From positions 372,001 through 436,000 of the forward strand of contig JAEPLS010000001.1 in NCBI GenBank assembly GCA_017644325.1: a DNA stretch of 64,000 nt, given 5' to 3'. The position numbers and the translations under genes were made by a program. This document shows positions 15,694 to 25,976 of this stretch, piece after piece. Position 1 is the first letter of the stretch. The number at the start of each line of letters is the position of its first letter. The stretch comes from Prochlorococcus marinus CUG1438. Its GTDB lineage: Bacteria; Cyanobacteriota; Cyanobacteriia; PCC-6307; Cyanobiaceae. The notes below the pieces were generated by a model. The model was given only the letters and a program-made list of their open reading frames with translations, searched no databases and was not told where the DNA came from.

Positions 15694-16146
15694 ATGCAAA
15701 GATTTAAACAACAAAAAATAATATTATTAACTTTGGGAATATTTACTCCTCTAGCTTTTACGACATCAAAAGTAAATGCAAGCTCATTCGGTGCAGAAAT
15801 TTTTTGTACCATGCGAGAGGGTGGAAATGATCATGAAAGCAGTTGGGAAGCAGCATATTCATATATAAAAAAACAAAAAGGAGGAATTTTTAAAGTCTCA
15901 CCTAAGCAAGCCGCATCTCAAATTACTGAGACAGTTATAAGAGAAAGTGAAAAATTTAGATATTGCATTGAATACTTAGATAATCTTCATCCAAATAGAA
16001 AATTAATAAGAGATTTAGAAAAAGAAAAAGAAAGAAAAGAGAAAGAATTACAAGATAGAGAAACCAAAAGAAAAAAATTAGAAAAAGAATTAGAAGAAAC
16101 TAATGAGGAATTTTCTGAAGAAACTATTGATAGATATAGTTACTAG
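15694..16146 (+). CDS. Exported small protein with coiled-coil tail (DUF6554-like)
   Basis: This 150-residue protein has a signal peptide ending near VNAS. A mature domain with two cysteines (IFCTMREGG, FRYCIEYL) follows, then a long charged coiled coil from about residue 105 (LEKEKERKEKELQDRE). I associate it with a family common in marine picocyanobacteria, possibly DUF6554, from memory only. The function is unknown. Confidence 0.65.
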   Translation: MQRFKQQKIILLTLGIFTPLAFTTSKVNASSFGAEIFCTMREGGNDHESSWEAAYSYIKKQKGGIFKVSPKQAASQITETVIRESEKFRYCIEYLDNLHPNRKLIRDLEKEKERKEKELQDRETKRKKLEKELEETNEEFSEETIDRYSY

Positions 16147-16318
16147 AAAAGAACTTTAAACAAGAAATCAAATTTTTAAATAAAATATTAAATAAATTAT
16201 ATTTTGTATCTTTCAACACCAAAATATATTTTTATACACAATTTTCGAAATAATTATGAAAAATTAATATTGACTTTTGATATTTTCAAGCCATTATTTA
16301 TTTAATTAAAAAGTCTGA

Positions 16319-16720
16319 ATGCATATTAATGATGCTGTGTTTTTAGAGGATTTATGTCCGAAATTCAGATTAAGACAATGGCGAAAGTCAATTCATAGAT
16401 TTACAGGAAAAAGTTGTATATATTGCGGTAAACCGTCTGAATCCATTGACCATGTCTTACCACAGAGTCAGGGTGGCTTAAGTACAACAGAAAATTGTGT
16501 ACCTGCATGTCTTGCATGTAATGGAGATAAATCAGATGAGAATGCTTTGTATTGGTATAGAAGGCAAAAATTTTACGATCCTAGAAGAGCAATGGCAATC
16601 AGAGCTTGGCTAGATGGAGATTTAAGACTAGCAATAAGGCTATTACAATGGGCGAATCCTAATTTTAAAGTTAATAAAAACAATAGCGAAAAAGATGAAC
16701 CAAAATTTAAAGTAGCCTAA
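16319..16720 (+). CDS. HNH endonuclease family protein
   Basis: This 133-residue protein shows a complete HNH module: CIYCG, then SIDHVLPQSQGG with the catalytic histidine, ENCVPACLACNGDKSD supplying the second zinc C-x2-C, and the downstream N/H position. The C-terminal part is helical and basic. It belongs to the small cyanobacterial HNH proteins found as single core genes; no restriction methylase or phage gene is adjacent. It probably binds or nicks DNA, but its physiological role is not known. Confidence 0.85.
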   Translation: MHINDAVFLEDLCPKFRLRQWRKSIHRFTGKSCIYCGKPSESIDHVLPQSQGGLSTTENCVPACLACNGDKSDENALYWYRRQKFYDPRRAMAIRAWLDGDLRLAIRLLQWANPNFKVNKNNSEKDEPKFKVA

Positions 16721-16951
16721 TTACCAAACATTACACATTTTTATAGAGTTATAACTCTGACATATATTCTCTAAATCTTTTGGAGATTCAGTGAATATTA
16801 AAATTGCAGACAATGAAATGAGAACAACAAATAATTTTTGATAGAATTTATAACCTACAGAAGTTAATTCTTTTTCTCCAAGAAAAGAATAACTTTTACT
16901 AATGCAAAAAGTTTTTGATTTCAAATCAGACTTAACAACTAAACTCATCAT
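16721..16951 (-). CDS. Small putative membrane protein
   Basis: This 76-residue ORF starts MMSLVVKSDLKSK. It has one hydrophobic segment (KLFVVLISLSAILIF) near residues 40-55 and two cysteines after it. It ends exactly at the base following the convergent HNH gene. No family is recognised. Tight packing and plausible composition favour a real gene, but the evidence is modest. Confidence 0.5.
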   Translation of the reverse strand: MMSLVVKSDLKSKTFCISKSYSFLGEKELTSVGYKFYQKLFVVLISLSAILIFTESPKDLENICQSYNSIKMCNVW

Positions 16952-16982
16952 TAATAATACATATGTACTATATTAATACCTT

Positions 16983-17861
16983 ATGAATAATCTCGCAAGT
17001 TTCTCAAATAAAAAAATTAAATTTTTAATCTTCGGATGTGGTTATACTGGTAGCTTCTTTGCAAAAACCATCAGAAAACTTGGTTATACCGCATTAACAA
17101 GTACAAGATCTGAGAAGATAGATCCATCTAGTTTTATTTTTGATAGTGAAAAAAATATAATCCCAAACGAAAACATTTTTGATGGTGTGACACATATTCT
17201 AAGTTGCATACCTCCTGATAAAAATGGGGAAGATCCAGTATTAAAATGTCTAAAAAGTAAGCTAGAAAGTTTATCACTTAAATGGATTGGATATTTATCG
17301 ACCACAGGAGTGTATGGAAATACTAGGGGTGATTGGGTATCTGAGATAGACCAACCTAATCCTTCTCAAAAAAGAAGTCAAAAAAGATTAAATTGCGAAC
17401 AAGAATGGATTAAATCGGCTTTACCCGTGCAAATTTTTAGGTTGCCTGGTATTTATGGACCAGGAAGATCCACTTTTGAAGCGATCAAAAATAAAAAAAT
17501 TCGAGTTATCGTCAAAAAAGATCAAGTATTTTCGAGAATTCATGTTGCTGATATTACAAATGCAATCATCTATCTTTTAAAGAATAAAGATTCTTTAAAT
17601 TTTCACCAAATCATCAATATTGCAGACGATGAACCCTGTTCTCAAATAGAAGTAACTCAATATTGCTATGATTTACTTGATTTAAAAATGCCAGAACCGA
17701 AATTTTTTGAGGATACAAAAAACGAGTTATCTCAAATAGCTCAATCTTTTTGGATGGAGAATAGAAGAGTTTCTAACAAATTATTATGCAAAACACTTGG
17801 ATACAAACTAATTTATAAAAACTACAAATTAGGTCTAAAAGATTGTTTATTGAATATTTAA
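16983..17861 (+). CDS. NAD(P)-binding SDR-like epimerase/reductase
   Basis: This 292-residue protein starts with a Rossmann motif FGCGYTGSFFAKTI (about residues 18-31). It also has the extended-SDR features YLSTTGVYGNTRGDWVSE and FRLPGIYGPGRS, followed by RIHVADI. It resembles YeeZ-type atypical SDR proteins. No catalytic YxxxK is obvious, so the substrate and activity are open. It precedes pdxA with a 25-base gap, suggesting co-transcription. Confidence 0.75.
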   Translation: MNNLASFSNKKIKFLIFGCGYTGSFFAKTIRKLGYTALTSTRSEKIDPSSFIFDSEKNIIPNENIFDGVTHILSCIPPDKNGEDPVLKCLKSKLESLSLKWIGYLSTTGVYGNTRGDWVSEIDQPNPSQKRSQKRLNCEQEWIKSALPVQIFRLPGIYGPGRSTFEAIKNKKIRVIVKKDQVFSRIHVADITNAIIYLLKNKDSLNFHQIINIADDEPCSQIEVTQYCYDLLDLKMPEPKFFEDTKNELSQIAQSFWMENRRVSNKLLCKTLGYKLIYKNYKLGLKDCLLNI

Positions 17862-17886
17862 AAAACAATAAATTAAAAATCTGATT

Positions 17887-18921
17887 ATGACCTTTCAAAA
17901 TTCAAACAATAGATTAAAAGTTGTAATAACTCTAGGCGATGAATCTGGTGTAGGACCAGAAATCATTTTAAAAGCGTTATTTTCTAAAGAAATACCTGAT
18001 AATGTTGACTATATATTAGTTGGTTCAAAAAGAAATCTACAAAATACATACGTAAACCTTAGATCATTAGGTTTAAAAAACATTGCAAATCCAAATAATT
18101 TACAAATTTACGATCTCGAAATCTCTTCATCTAATGATGTGTCTAAATCAAGTTATGGAAATTCAAGTTTCAAATACCTAACGAAAGCAATTGAAATTGT
18201 ACAACAATATCCCAATTCAGCGCTAGTAACTGCCCCAATTTGCAAGAAATCATGGTCATTAGCAGGTCATAATTTCTCTGGCCAGACGGAGGTACTAGCA
18301 AAATTATGCGGAATAAAAAAAGTTGGAATGCTATTCACAGCTAAATCACCAATTACAGGTTGGAGATTTAATACTTTACTTGCCACAACTCACATAGCTC
18401 TTCGCGATGTGCCAAAGGTATTAACTGTAGAATTAATTCATTCTAAATTAGATCTTTTGAGAGATTATTGTGGTACTTATATTGAACAACCCACTTTAAA
18501 GGTCGCTGGTTTAAATCCTCATGCTGGCGAAGAAGGTATTTTAGGTAATGAAGAAAAAGATTGGCTAAATGATGCATTGATTACTTGGAATGAAAAAAAT
18601 AGAAATATTAAATTACTAGGTCCCGTATCACCTGATAGTTGTTGGAATTCTTCTGCAAAAGCTTGGAGACAAAAAGATGTTGAAACTCATAATGGCATTC
18701 TTGCTATGTATCATGATCAAGGTTTAATACCAATGAAAGTTATTGCTCTTAATTACTCAGTCAATACTACAATAGGTTTACCTTTTATAAGAACATCTCC
18801 AGATCATGGAACAGCGTTTGATATTGCTGGCAAAGGTAAATCTCAATGTCAAAGTATGATTGAGGCAATAAAAACTGCAGTTGAATTTACCAAAAATTCA
18901 AGACTGTTTAACTCGCATTAG
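17887..18921 (+). CDS. pdxA: 4-hydroxythreonine-4-phosphate dehydrogenase
   Basis: PdxA oxidises 4-phosphohydroxy-L-threonine in pyridoxal-phosphate synthesis. The 344-residue protein has GDESGVGPEIILKAL at the N-terminus. Three metal-binding histidine motifs are intact: ATTHIALRDVP near 165, GLNPHAGEEG near 210 and MYHDQGLIPMK near 277. The C-terminus RTSPDHGTAFDIAGKG is typical. Its 3' end overlaps the convergent accB by 24 bases. Confidence 0.95.
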   Translation: MTFQNSNNRLKVVITLGDESGVGPEIILKALFSKEIPDNVDYILVGSKRNLQNTYVNLRSLGLKNIANPNNLQIYDLEISSSNDVSKSSYGNSSFKYLTKAIEIVQQYPNSALVTAPICKKSWSLAGHNFSGQTEVLAKLCGIKKVGMLFTAKSPITGWRFNTLLATTHIALRDVPKVLTVELIHSKLDLLRDYCGTYIEQPTLKVAGLNPHAGEEGILGNEEKDWLNDALITWNEKNRNIKLLGPVSPDSCWNSSAKAWRQKDVETHNGILAMYHDQGLIPMKVIALNYSVNTTIGLPFIRTSPDHGTAFDIAGKGKSQCQSMIEAIKTAVEFTKNSRLFNSH

Positions 18922-19419
18922 TACTTGACCAAATTCAACCGGCGTTCCATTTTCAACAAGAATTTCTACTATCTCAGCATTAAATTCAGATTCAATTTCG
19001 TTCATCAATTTCATTGCTTCCAAAATACAGATAGTTTGACCAACCTTAATAATATTTCCAATTTCTACGAATGGCTCCTCTCCGGGCGCTGCTGCCCTAT
19101 AAAAAGTCCCAACCATAGGAGATGTAATTTCAATAAGATCTGAGCGCCCAGGAGGGGGTATCTGAGCAGAATCCGGCTCATTAGCAATTGGAGTGTTAGT
19201 AATTGGAGCATTATCACTTATAGATTTTTGATTCGCATTTGTTTGCTTATCAAATAAATTATTGGAAACTAAATTATGAGTGGATTGACTCTGATCAAAC
19301 AAGTTTCGCTTTATTTCAAGTTTAAAGTCTTCTCCTTCTAGGGAGAATTCTTGAATATCGCTTTTTGAGATTTTCTCTATTAAACGATTTAAGTCTTCAT
19401 GATCTAATTTCATGGCCAT
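18898..19419 (-). CDS. accB: Biotin carboxyl carrier protein of acetyl-CoA carboxylase
   Basis: AccB carries biotin for malonyl-CoA formation. The C-terminal biotinyl domain shows EAMKLMNEIE with the modified lysine near residue 134. A flexible Asn/Ser/Pro linker precedes it and the N-terminal helix LDHEDLNRLIEKISKSD opens the protein. At 173 residues the length is normal. It starts one base into the efp stop (TAATG on the minus strand), so efp and accB are co-transcribed; a Met two codons in is an alternative start. Confidence 0.95.
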   Translation of the reverse strand: MAMKLDHEDLNRLIEKISKSDIQEFSLEGEDFKLEIKRNLFDQSQSTHNLVSNNLFDKQTNANQKSISDNAPITNTPIANEPDSAQIPPPGRSDLIEITSPMVGTFYRAAAPGEEPFVEIGNIIKVGQTICILEAMKLMNEIESEFNAEIVEILVENGTPVEFGQVLMRVKQS

Positions 19420-19979
19420 TAATTTTCACGTCCAAGATAACTATCGTTACGAGTATCAACCTTAATCATTTCTCCAACAGAGATGAATAAAGGAACCATA
19501 ACTTGAGCACCTGTCTCTAGAATAGCTGGTTTAGTGCCCCCACTAGCAGTATCGCCTTTAACACCAGGATCAGTTTCTGTAACTTTTAAGGTAATTGATA
19601 TAGGAAGTTCAACTTCTAAAACCTTGCCATTGTGAAAAATAACATTAACCTCCATCCCCTCTTTCAAGTACTTTGAGCCTTTACCAATTTGTTCAGCAGA
19701 AAGTCTTGTTTCTTCAAAACTTGTCATATCCATAAAAACATAATCTCCTGACTCCACATAAGTGTGTTGCAGGTTAGACTTCTCTAGGATAGCCTGCTGT
19801 ACCGATTCTCCGGCTCGAAAAGTTTTTTCAACAACGTTGCCGCTTTGAACTGATTTTAATTTTGTTCGCACGAAAGCAGAACCCTTACCAGGCTTGACAT
19901 GTAGAAACTCTACAACACGCCAAACTTGTCCATCCAATTCAATGGTGGTACCTGTGCGAAAATCGTTACTGGAAATCAT
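19419..19979 (-). CDS. efp: Translation elongation factor P
   Basis: EF-P relieves ribosome stalling at polyproline. Starting at [10 protein letters not shown] gives 186 residues, the usual length; an upstream in-frame start at 20015 would add 12 residues and is unlikely. Three domains are present: KOW-like with the modification loop [13 protein letters not shown], a central OB fold, and the C-terminal OB ending [12 protein letters not shown]. The lysine at the loop tip (KPGKGSA) is the usual modified position. The efp-accB pair is a conserved cyanobacterial arrangement. Confidence 0.97.
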   Translation of the reverse strand: MISSNDFRTGTTIELDGQVWRVVEFLHVKPGKGSAFVRTKLKSVQSGNVVEKTFRAGESVQQAILEKSNLQHTYVESGDYVFMDMTSFEETRLSAEQIGKGSKYLKEGMEVNVIFHNGKVLEVELPISITLKVTETDPGVKGDTASGGTKPAILETGAQVMVPLFISVGEMIKVDTRNDSYLGREN

Positions 19980-20022
19980 TCCTGTATTACATCCCCAAGG
20001 ATCATAAACCTGCAAGAGTGCT

Positions 20023-21114
20023 ATGCAAAAATTCTTATCAAATCAGAACAAACTTTTCTTAATTCTATCAATCACTATTTTTCAGGTTTTTCTCTTTCAA
20101 CCAGTTGAAGTTCTAGCTGATTTGCCTACTGGAAATGCCGTAAAAGACCCGAATGCAATCCTTCGAAACGCACTCCCCATAAAGCAATTTGAGTTACAAG
20201 AAATACAACATAAATTGGAAGACACAAGTGACCTTGTAAGGGGAGGAAGATGGCCCGCCCTAACAAAAACTGTTACAAAATGTCAATCTTTACTAAAAAA
20301 ATACCAAAATCAAATTATTCAAGAATTACCAAACGATAAAAAGAAAATTGCTGAAAAAACGTTTTTAGAGCTCAAAGAAAATTTTGATACACTCCAAGAT
20401 CTTTCTAAATCAAAAGATAAGTACTTATTTGTTTCGACTAGAAAAGAGGCTTTAGATAAAATAGGTGGTTTAGAAGAATTTTTTCTTCCAAAGGAATTTC
20501 CTTACGATATTCCGGACGAATTTGATAATTTACCAAGATTATTAGGTAGAGCAAAAGTAAATATAAAGACCTCCAAAGGAGACATGAAAGCTTTAATAGA
20601 TGGATTTAACGCTCCACTTACAGCAGGAGCATTTGTAGATTTATCTTCAAAAAATTTCTATAAAGATTTACCTATTAATAGAGCAGAAGAATTTTTTGTT
20701 TTACAAACAGGTGATCCAATTGGCGAAGCAATTGGTTATGTCGATCCCGAAACGAATGAAGAACGTCATGTTCCTCTTGAAATAAGAATTCCTGATGAAA
20801 AGGATACTTTTTATAATCAAACTTTTGAAGACTTGGGTTTTTACACTGAGACACCAACATTACCTTTCGCTACACTTGGAACTCTTGGATGGTCCCACTC
20901 AAATACAGCAGTTGATGATGGTTCATCTCAATTTTTCTTCTTTTTATATGAAGCAGAACTCAATCCAGCAGGTCGTAATTTAATTGATGGAAGAAATGCT
21001 GCATTTGGATATGTTGTAGAAGGTTTTGATGTATTAGAAGAACTAACCAAAGACGACACAATTATCTCAATTGATGTTTTAGAAGGAATTGAAAACCTAA
21101 AATTAAATGCGTAA
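20023..21114 (+). CDS. Exported cyclophilin-type peptidyl-prolyl isomerase, CYP38-like
   Basis: This 363-residue protein has a signal peptide (to about residue 32, VLA-D), a helical N-terminal domain of about 130 residues and a C-terminal cyclophilin domain (about 180-360; [35 protein letters not shown]). The layout matches plant CYP38/TLP40 and its cyanobacterial homologues, thylakoid-lumen proteins linked to photosystem II assembly. The cyclophilin core is divergent: the usual RVI.GFMIQGGD is FFVLQTGD, so isomerase activity may be weak. It overlaps thiL by eight bases. Confidence 0.85.
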   Translation: MQKFLSNQNKLFLILSITIFQVFLFQPVEVLADLPTGNAVKDPNAILRNALPIKQFELQEIQHKLEDTSDLVRGGRWPALTKTVTKCQSLLKKYQNQIIQELPNDKKKIAEKTFLELKENFDTLQDLSKSKDKYLFVSTRKEALDKIGGLEEFFLPKEFPYDIPDEFDNLPRLLGRAKVNIKTSKGDMKALIDGFNAPLTAGAFVDLSSKNFYKDLPINRAEEFFVLQTGDPIGEAIGYVDPETNEERHVPLEIRIPDEKDTFYNQTFEDLGFYTETPTLPFATLGTLGWSHSNTAVDDGSSQFFFFLYEAELNPAGRNLIDGRNAAFGYVVEGFDVLEELTKDDTIISIDVLEGIENLKLNA

Positions 21115-22093
21115 AGAATTATTAGAAGATATTGGAGAAAAAGAATTAATAAATAGGCTTGGAAAATTTATGCCTAAAAATCAAGCTTCTGATGATTGCG
21201 CTTTAATCAAAACTAAAAATGAAAAATTACTTGTTAATACTGATTCTTTGGTAGAAAATGTTCATTTCAATGACATCACTATTTGCCCTCAAGATCTTGG
21301 TTGGAAAGCGGTTGTCAGTAATATCTCTGACTTATTATCCAGTGGTAGCAAAAAAACCATAGGAATTATGATAAGTCTTACTTTACCCGCTAAAACTGAG
21401 TGGGTTTGGGTCGAAGAATTATATAAAGGAATAAAAAAAGCTTTAAAAGTATATGGTGGAATAATACTTGGAGGTGATTGCTCAAAAGGAAATCAAAAGA
21501 TTATATCAATTACAGCACTTGGCATTCAGGGAGAACTTAAATTACGAAGAAATGCATGTAGCCCAGGTGAAATCATCCTAACCACAGGTGTTCATGGTCT
21601 TAGCAAACTAGGCTTTTTAATGCAAAATAAAAATAACTTCGATAATGATGTTGTTCTCAATAAAAGGTTAATCAAACAGTCCATTGAACATTTCTGTCGC
21701 CCTAAAGTTTACCCACATTTCCTAACAAATCTCCTTAAAACTCGCTCAAATAAAAAAATAACGAGAATAGGTTGTACTGATAGCAGTGATGGACTATTTC
21801 AAGCAATTCAAGATTTAACAATTGCAAGCAACTGTAAAGCAATAATGAACTATGAAAAAATACCAAAGGATAAAGATTGGCCAAAAGGAGATGAATGGGA
21901 TGAGTATTATTTTTTTGGAGGTGAAGACTACGAATTAGTTTTTTCATTGCCTAAAAAATGGGCAAAGAAATTATCCAACCTCGACAGAAATATTACCGAA
22001 ATTGGGTTTTTTGTCGAAGGAAAACCTTCAATAGAATTTAGTAATAATACAAAAAATAAATTATTGAACAATACACCTTTCAAACACTTTTAA
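21107..22093 (+). CDS. thiL: Thiamine-monophosphate kinase
   Basis: ThiL phosphorylates TMP to the cofactor TPP. The 328-residue protein has the family motifs DDCAL near residue 26, NTDSLVENVHF, the SDLLSSGSKK helix, LGGDCSKG and the ATP/Mg segment TDSSDGLFQAI near 224. The C-terminus FFGGEDYELVFSLP is typical. It overlaps the cyclophilin gene by eight bases and ends directly beside the convergent gap2 stop. Confidence 0.93.
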   Translation: MRKELLEDIGEKELINRLGKFMPKNQASDDCALIKTKNEKLLVNTDSLVENVHFNDITICPQDLGWKAVVSNISDLLSSGSKKTIGIMISLTLPAKTEWVWVEELYKGIKKALKVYGGIILGGDCSKGNQKIISITALGIQGELKLRRNACSPGEIILTTGVHGLSKLGFLMQNKNNFDNDVVLNKRLIKQSIEHFCRPKVYPHFLTNLLKTRSNKKITRIGCTDSSDGLFQAIQDLTIASNCKAIMNYEKIPKDKDWPKGDEWDEYYFFGGEDYELVFSLPKKWAKKLSNLDRNITEIGFFVEGKPSIEFSNNTKNKLLNNTPFKHF

Positions 22094-23116
22094 TTACTCC
22101 CAATTTTCAGCAACAATCTCTGCTAAATCTACCACTCTCTGACTATACCCCCACTCGTTGTCGTACCATGCAAGTACCTTAACAAGGTTGTCTCCGATAC
22201 ACATAGTAAGATCACTATCTACGATTGATGATTCATTAGTCCCAGCATAATCGCTGGACACTAATGGTTCATCACCGTACTTAATAATTCCCTTCATTGA
22301 ACCTAAGGAAGCTTCTTTGAGAGCATTATTAACTTCCTCGCTTGTGACATTTTTAGAAGACTCAAAAACAAAATCCACCGCTGAAACGTTAGGTGTAGGA
22401 ACTCTCATTGCAATACCTGTAAGTTTACCTTTCATTCCTGGATAGACGAGTGCTACAGCTTTAGCAGCACCTGTAGAAGTGGGAACTATATTTGTGGCAG
22501 CTGCTCTAGCCCTTCTTAAATCTCTATGACTATTATCTAGAATTCTCTGATCACCAGTATAACTATGAATTGTAGTCATCAATCCTTTGTTGATTCCAAA
22601 AGTTTGATCTAAAACTTTAACTACAGGGGCTAAGCAGTTTGTAGTACAACTAGCATTACTCAAGATATCATAATCTTTGTGGTTGTATGTATCAGCATTA
22701 ACTCCAACTACATAAGTACCAACCCCAGCACCTTTACCTGGTGCCGTTAAGATAACTTTTTTTGCTCCTACCTCTAAGTGCTTGCTTGCCCCAACATCTG
22801 TATTAAAAACTCCAGTTGATTCAATAACTAAGTCTACCCCCCAATCCTTCCAGGGAAGATTCATTGGATTTCTGTCAGAGAAACACTTTATCGTTTTGTT
22901 ATTAATTACAAAAGTATCATCAGTATATTTAATATCAACACCATCCAGCTGACCAAGAACTGAATCGTATTTTAATAAATGAGCATTAGTCTTTGGATCT
23001 GAGGTTACATTAATACCAACTACTTCGATATTGGTGTAAGCACCTCTACTAAGCCAACAACGCATAAAGTTTCGACCAATTCTGCCAAACCCGTTAATTG
23101 CAACACGCAAAGTCAT
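22094..23116 (-). CDS. gap2: Glyceraldehyde-3-phosphate dehydrogenase, Calvin-cycle type
   Basis: This 340-residue GAPDH has the Rossmann start [14 protein letters not shown], the active-site [12 protein letters not shown] (cysteine near 156) and the C-terminal [15 protein letters not shown]. Residues after the second beta strand and the overall style resemble the dual NAD(P)H Gap2 of photosynthetic carbon reduction rather than glycolytic Gap1; this assignment is by resemblance. It is divergent from murC with about 170 AT-rich bases between. Confidence 0.93.
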   Translation of the reverse strand: MTLRVAINGFGRIGRNFMRCWLSRGAYTNIEVVGINVTSDPKTNAHLLKYDSVLGQLDGVDIKYTDDTFVINNKTIKCFSDRNPMNLPWKDWGVDLVIESTGVFNTDVGASKHLEVGAKKVILTAPGKGAGVGTYVVGVNADTYNHKDYDILSNASCTTNCLAPVVKVLDQTFGINKGLMTTIHSYTGDQRILDNSHRDLRRARAAATNIVPTSTGAAKAVALVYPGMKGKLTGIAMRVPTPNVSAVDFVFESSKNVTSEEVNNALKEASLGSMKGIIKYGDEPLVSSDYAGTNESSIVDSDLTMCIGDNLVKVLAWYDNEWGYSQRVVDLAEIVAENWE

Positions 23117-23289
23117 AACTAATAATTTCTAAATGATTAACCTAAGTTGCTGATCATACTGAATTTTGTGCAATAAAGTAAGGTTTTTTTAATTTATTAA
23201 GCAAATAAGTCTAGTTTTGTATTAATTCCCAAAGAAAAAATACCAAAATTTTACTTTAAAGTTATTTTAATTTAAGTAAAAGATAAACA

Positions 23290-24711
23290 TTGAATAAAAA
23301 GCTAATACCTAAAAATCATTTTCATTTTATTGGAGTGGGAGGTATTGGAATGTCAGCAATTGCAATGGGTTTACTAAAAAAAGGTTATTCAATTTCGGGA
23401 TCTGATTTAGTTAAAAACAATGAAACTAAAAAGCTAGAAAAACTTGGTGCAATCATCTTTAATTCTCAAATTAGACAAAATATTGAATTTGTAACTTCAA
23501 AATTTAACAACAAATTGATTAATTTTGTTGTAAGCACAGCTATCAAGCCAGACAATGATGAATTGAGATACTGTAGAGAAAAAAATTTACCAGTAAAACA
23601 TCGCTCAGAGATTCTTGCACTGTTAATGCAGTCTTATACTTCATTAGCGGTAGCAGGTAGCCATGGCAAAACATCAACAAGTACATTTCTTTCCACGCTG
23701 CTTGAATTATGTACGCATAATTCTTCTTCTATAACTGGGGGGATAATTCCTATTTACAATTCTAATTGTCATTTGGAAAATACAAAATTCTTAGTTGCTG
23801 AAGTTGATGAGTCTGATGGAACAATAAATAAATACAAATCTGATATTGGAATAATCAACAACATTGATTTTGATCATTGCGATCATTTCTCTGATTTAGA
23901 GGAAGTTTTATCCACTTTTAAAGAATTTGCTTCTAATTCTAATAAATTATTAATTAATTATGATTGTGCTATCACGCGGAAAAATTTTTATTCTGAATAC
24001 AAATGGTCAAACACTACACCAATCAACGTTGCTTATGCCTTAATCCCAACTGAAGTAAATAAAAATCAAACAATTGGAAAATATTATGAAAATGAAAATT
24101 TCATAGGTAGTATAAATATTCCAATTCCAGGATTACACAATTTATCTAATGTCACTGCTGCAATAGCAGCTTCAAGGATGATAGGTGTAGATTTTTTAAA
24201 AATTAAAAAAAATATAAAATACCTTAAACTTCCAAAAAAAAGATTTGAATTCAGAGGTCAAATAGATGAAAGACTTTTATTTGATGATTATGCACATCAC
24301 CCTAATGAAATAAAAGAGACGATTAAATTAGCAAGATTATTTGTTAGGCAAACAAATAAAAATGAATTTCATAAAAGTAGATTAATAGCTATATTTCAAC
24401 CTCATAGATACTCTCGAGTAAAGCAATTTAGCAAAGAATTCGCTGAAGAATTATCAAAAGCAGATGTTATTTTTGTGACTAGTATTTATGGAGCAGGAGA
24501 AGAAAACGTAGAAAAAATTACTTCAAAAATTATTACTGATCTGGTTTATAAAAAAAACAAAAATGTAAGTTATATAAATAATTATCATGAAATTATAAAG
24601 CATTTTCAAGAATTAACTAAAAAAGGGGATTTAATTTTGAATATGGGAGCTGGTGATTGTCATAATTTCTGGTCAATTTTAAATGAAAAAAAAATTAAAA
24701 AGCTTAACTAA
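23290..24711 (+). CDS. murC: UDP-N-acetylmuramate-L-alanine ligase
   Basis: MurC adds L-alanine to UDP-MurNAc in the cytoplasmic stage of wall synthesis. The 473-residue protein begins at TTG. The N-terminal HFIGVGGIGMSAIA loop, the ATP-binding AGSHGKTSTSTF near residue 119, the central NNIDFDHCDHF and the C-terminal DDYAHHPNEIK are all present. murB follows after three bases, forming a murCB pair. Confidence 0.95.
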   Translation: MNKKLIPKNHFHFIGVGGIGMSAIAMGLLKKGYSISGSDLVKNNETKKLEKLGAIIFNSQIRQNIEFVTSKFNNKLINFVVSTAIKPDNDELRYCREKNLPVKHRSEILALLMQSYTSLAVAGSHGKTSTSTFLSTLLELCTHNSSSITGGIIPIYNSNCHLENTKFLVAEVDESDGTINKYKSDIGIINNIDFDHCDHFSDLEEVLSTFKEFASNSNKLLINYDCAITRKNFYSEYKWSNTTPINVAYALIPTEVNKNQTIGKYYENENFIGSINIPIPGLHNLSNVTAAIAASRMIGVDFLKIKKNIKYLKLPKKRFEFRGQIDERLLFDDYAHHPNEIKETIKLARLFVRQTNKNEFHKSRLIAIFQPHRYSRVKQFSKEFAEELSKADVIFVTSIYGAGEENVEKITSKIITDLVYKKNKNVSYINNYHEIIKHFQELTKKGDLILNMGAGDCHNFWSILNEKKIKKLN

Positions 24712-24714
24712 TTT

Positions 24715-25608
24715 ATGAATAAAATGATTTTTTCTGAGAACTGTAATCTAAGTAGTTATACAACTATCAGAGTGGGCGGAGTGGCTGAATATTTTGCTGA
24801 GCCAAAAAATTTAGACGAATTTTTAAATCTAATAAAGTGGGCTAATTTAAACAAACAAAGATGCCAAATAATCGGTGCAGGTTCAAATCTTTTAATCAAT
24901 AATATTTTTATAAAAGGTTTAGTTATATGTACAAAAAAAATGAAGTCATTAAGAATAGACCCTTATTCAGGGATTGTTGAAGCTGAAACAGGTGTAATGC
25001 TTCCAAAATTATCTAATTCTCTCGCCAAAAATGGATTACAAGGAGGTGAATGGGCTGTCGGAATTCCAGGAACATTAGGGGGAGCAATTTATATGAATGC
25101 TGGAATCGGTAATATATCACTAGCAAAAAATCTCATATCGGTAAAAGTCATAAACAATAAAACTAAAGAAAAACTTGAAATTCAAAAAAAAGATATCAAG
25201 TTTGAATATAGATTTAGCTCTTTTCAAAAAAATGATTTAACAATTATTAGTGCAAAACTATTGTTTGAGCCTAATGGCAATATCGAACAATTAATTCAAA
25301 CAACCAAAAATAACCTTAAATTAAAAACAGAAACACAGCCATATCATGAACCAAGTTTTGGCAGTGTTTTTAAAAATCCTGAAAATAATTATGCAGCAAA
25401 ATTGATTGATGATTTGGGCTTAAAGGGATATAAAATTGGCGGTGCAGAAATTTCTACTATGCATTCAAACTTCATAATTAATAATTCCTCAGCAAGTCCA
25501 AAAGATATTTATAAACTAATAACTGTAATTCAACAAAAAGTACTACAAAAAAAAGGGATTTATCTACAACCTGAAGTAAGAATGATTGGTTTTGACTATC
25601 CTAATTAA
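24715..25608 (+). CDS. murB: UDP-N-acetylenolpyruvoylglucosamine reductase
   Basis: MurB reduces the MurA product with NADPH and FAD. The 297-residue protein shows the FAD-binding [10 protein letters not shown] near residue 60, [15 protein letters not shown] near 120 with the type II loop arrangement, the proton-donor region [10 protein letters not shown] (serine near 220) and the terminal QPEVRMIG glutamate. It directly follows murC. Confidence 0.95.
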   Translation: MNKMIFSENCNLSSYTTIRVGGVAEYFAEPKNLDEFLNLIKWANLNKQRCQIIGAGSNLLINNIFIKGLVICTKKMKSLRIDPYSGIVEAETGVMLPKLSNSLAKNGLQGGEWAVGIPGTLGGAIYMNAGIGNISLAKNLISVKVINNKTKEKLEIQKKDIKFEYRFSSFQKNDLTIISAKLLFEPNGNIEQLIQTTKNNLKLKTETQPYHEPSFGSVFKNPENNYAAKLIDDLGLKGYKIGGAEISTMHSNFIINNSSASPKDIYKLITVIQQKVLQKKGIYLQPEVRMIGFDYPN

Positions 25609-25625
25609 AGAAACTTTTTTACAAA

Positions 25626-25976
25626 ATGGCGGGTTTTGGACTTCCTAACTTTGGACAACTTACAGAAGCTTTTAAAAAAGCTAAACAAATTCAGCAAGAT
25701 GCTCAAAAATTACAAGATGAACTTGAAAATATGGAGATTGAGGGAAAAAGTGATGATGAAATGATAAAAGTCTGGATAAGCGGCAACCAAATTCCTTTAA
25801 AGGTAGAAGTGCAAGGCAATATCATAAATTCAGATAAAGCAAAAATAGAGCAGAACATTTTACAAGCTATGCAAAAAGCCCATGAATTATCAACCTCAAC
25901 TATGAAAGAAAGGATGAATGATTTGACTGGCGGATTAAATCTTAATCTTCCTGGTTTTGATAATAGTGATTCTTAG
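25626..25976 (+). CDS. YbaB/EbfC-family nucleoid-associated protein
   Basis: This 116-residue protein has the family pattern: a helical N-terminus ([31 protein letters not shown] in two parts), a central beta sheet VKVWISGN-like region ([19 protein letters not shown]), and a C-terminal helix. YbaB dimers bind DNA non-specifically. It lies after murCB, and its 3' end overlaps the convergent rsgA by 35 bases. Confidence 0.9.
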   Translation: MAGFGLPNFGQLTEAFKKAKQIQQDAQKLQDELENMEIEGKSDDEMIKVWISGNQIPLKVEVQGNIINSDKAKIEQNILQAMQKAHELSTSTMKERMNDLTGGLNLNLPGFDNSDS

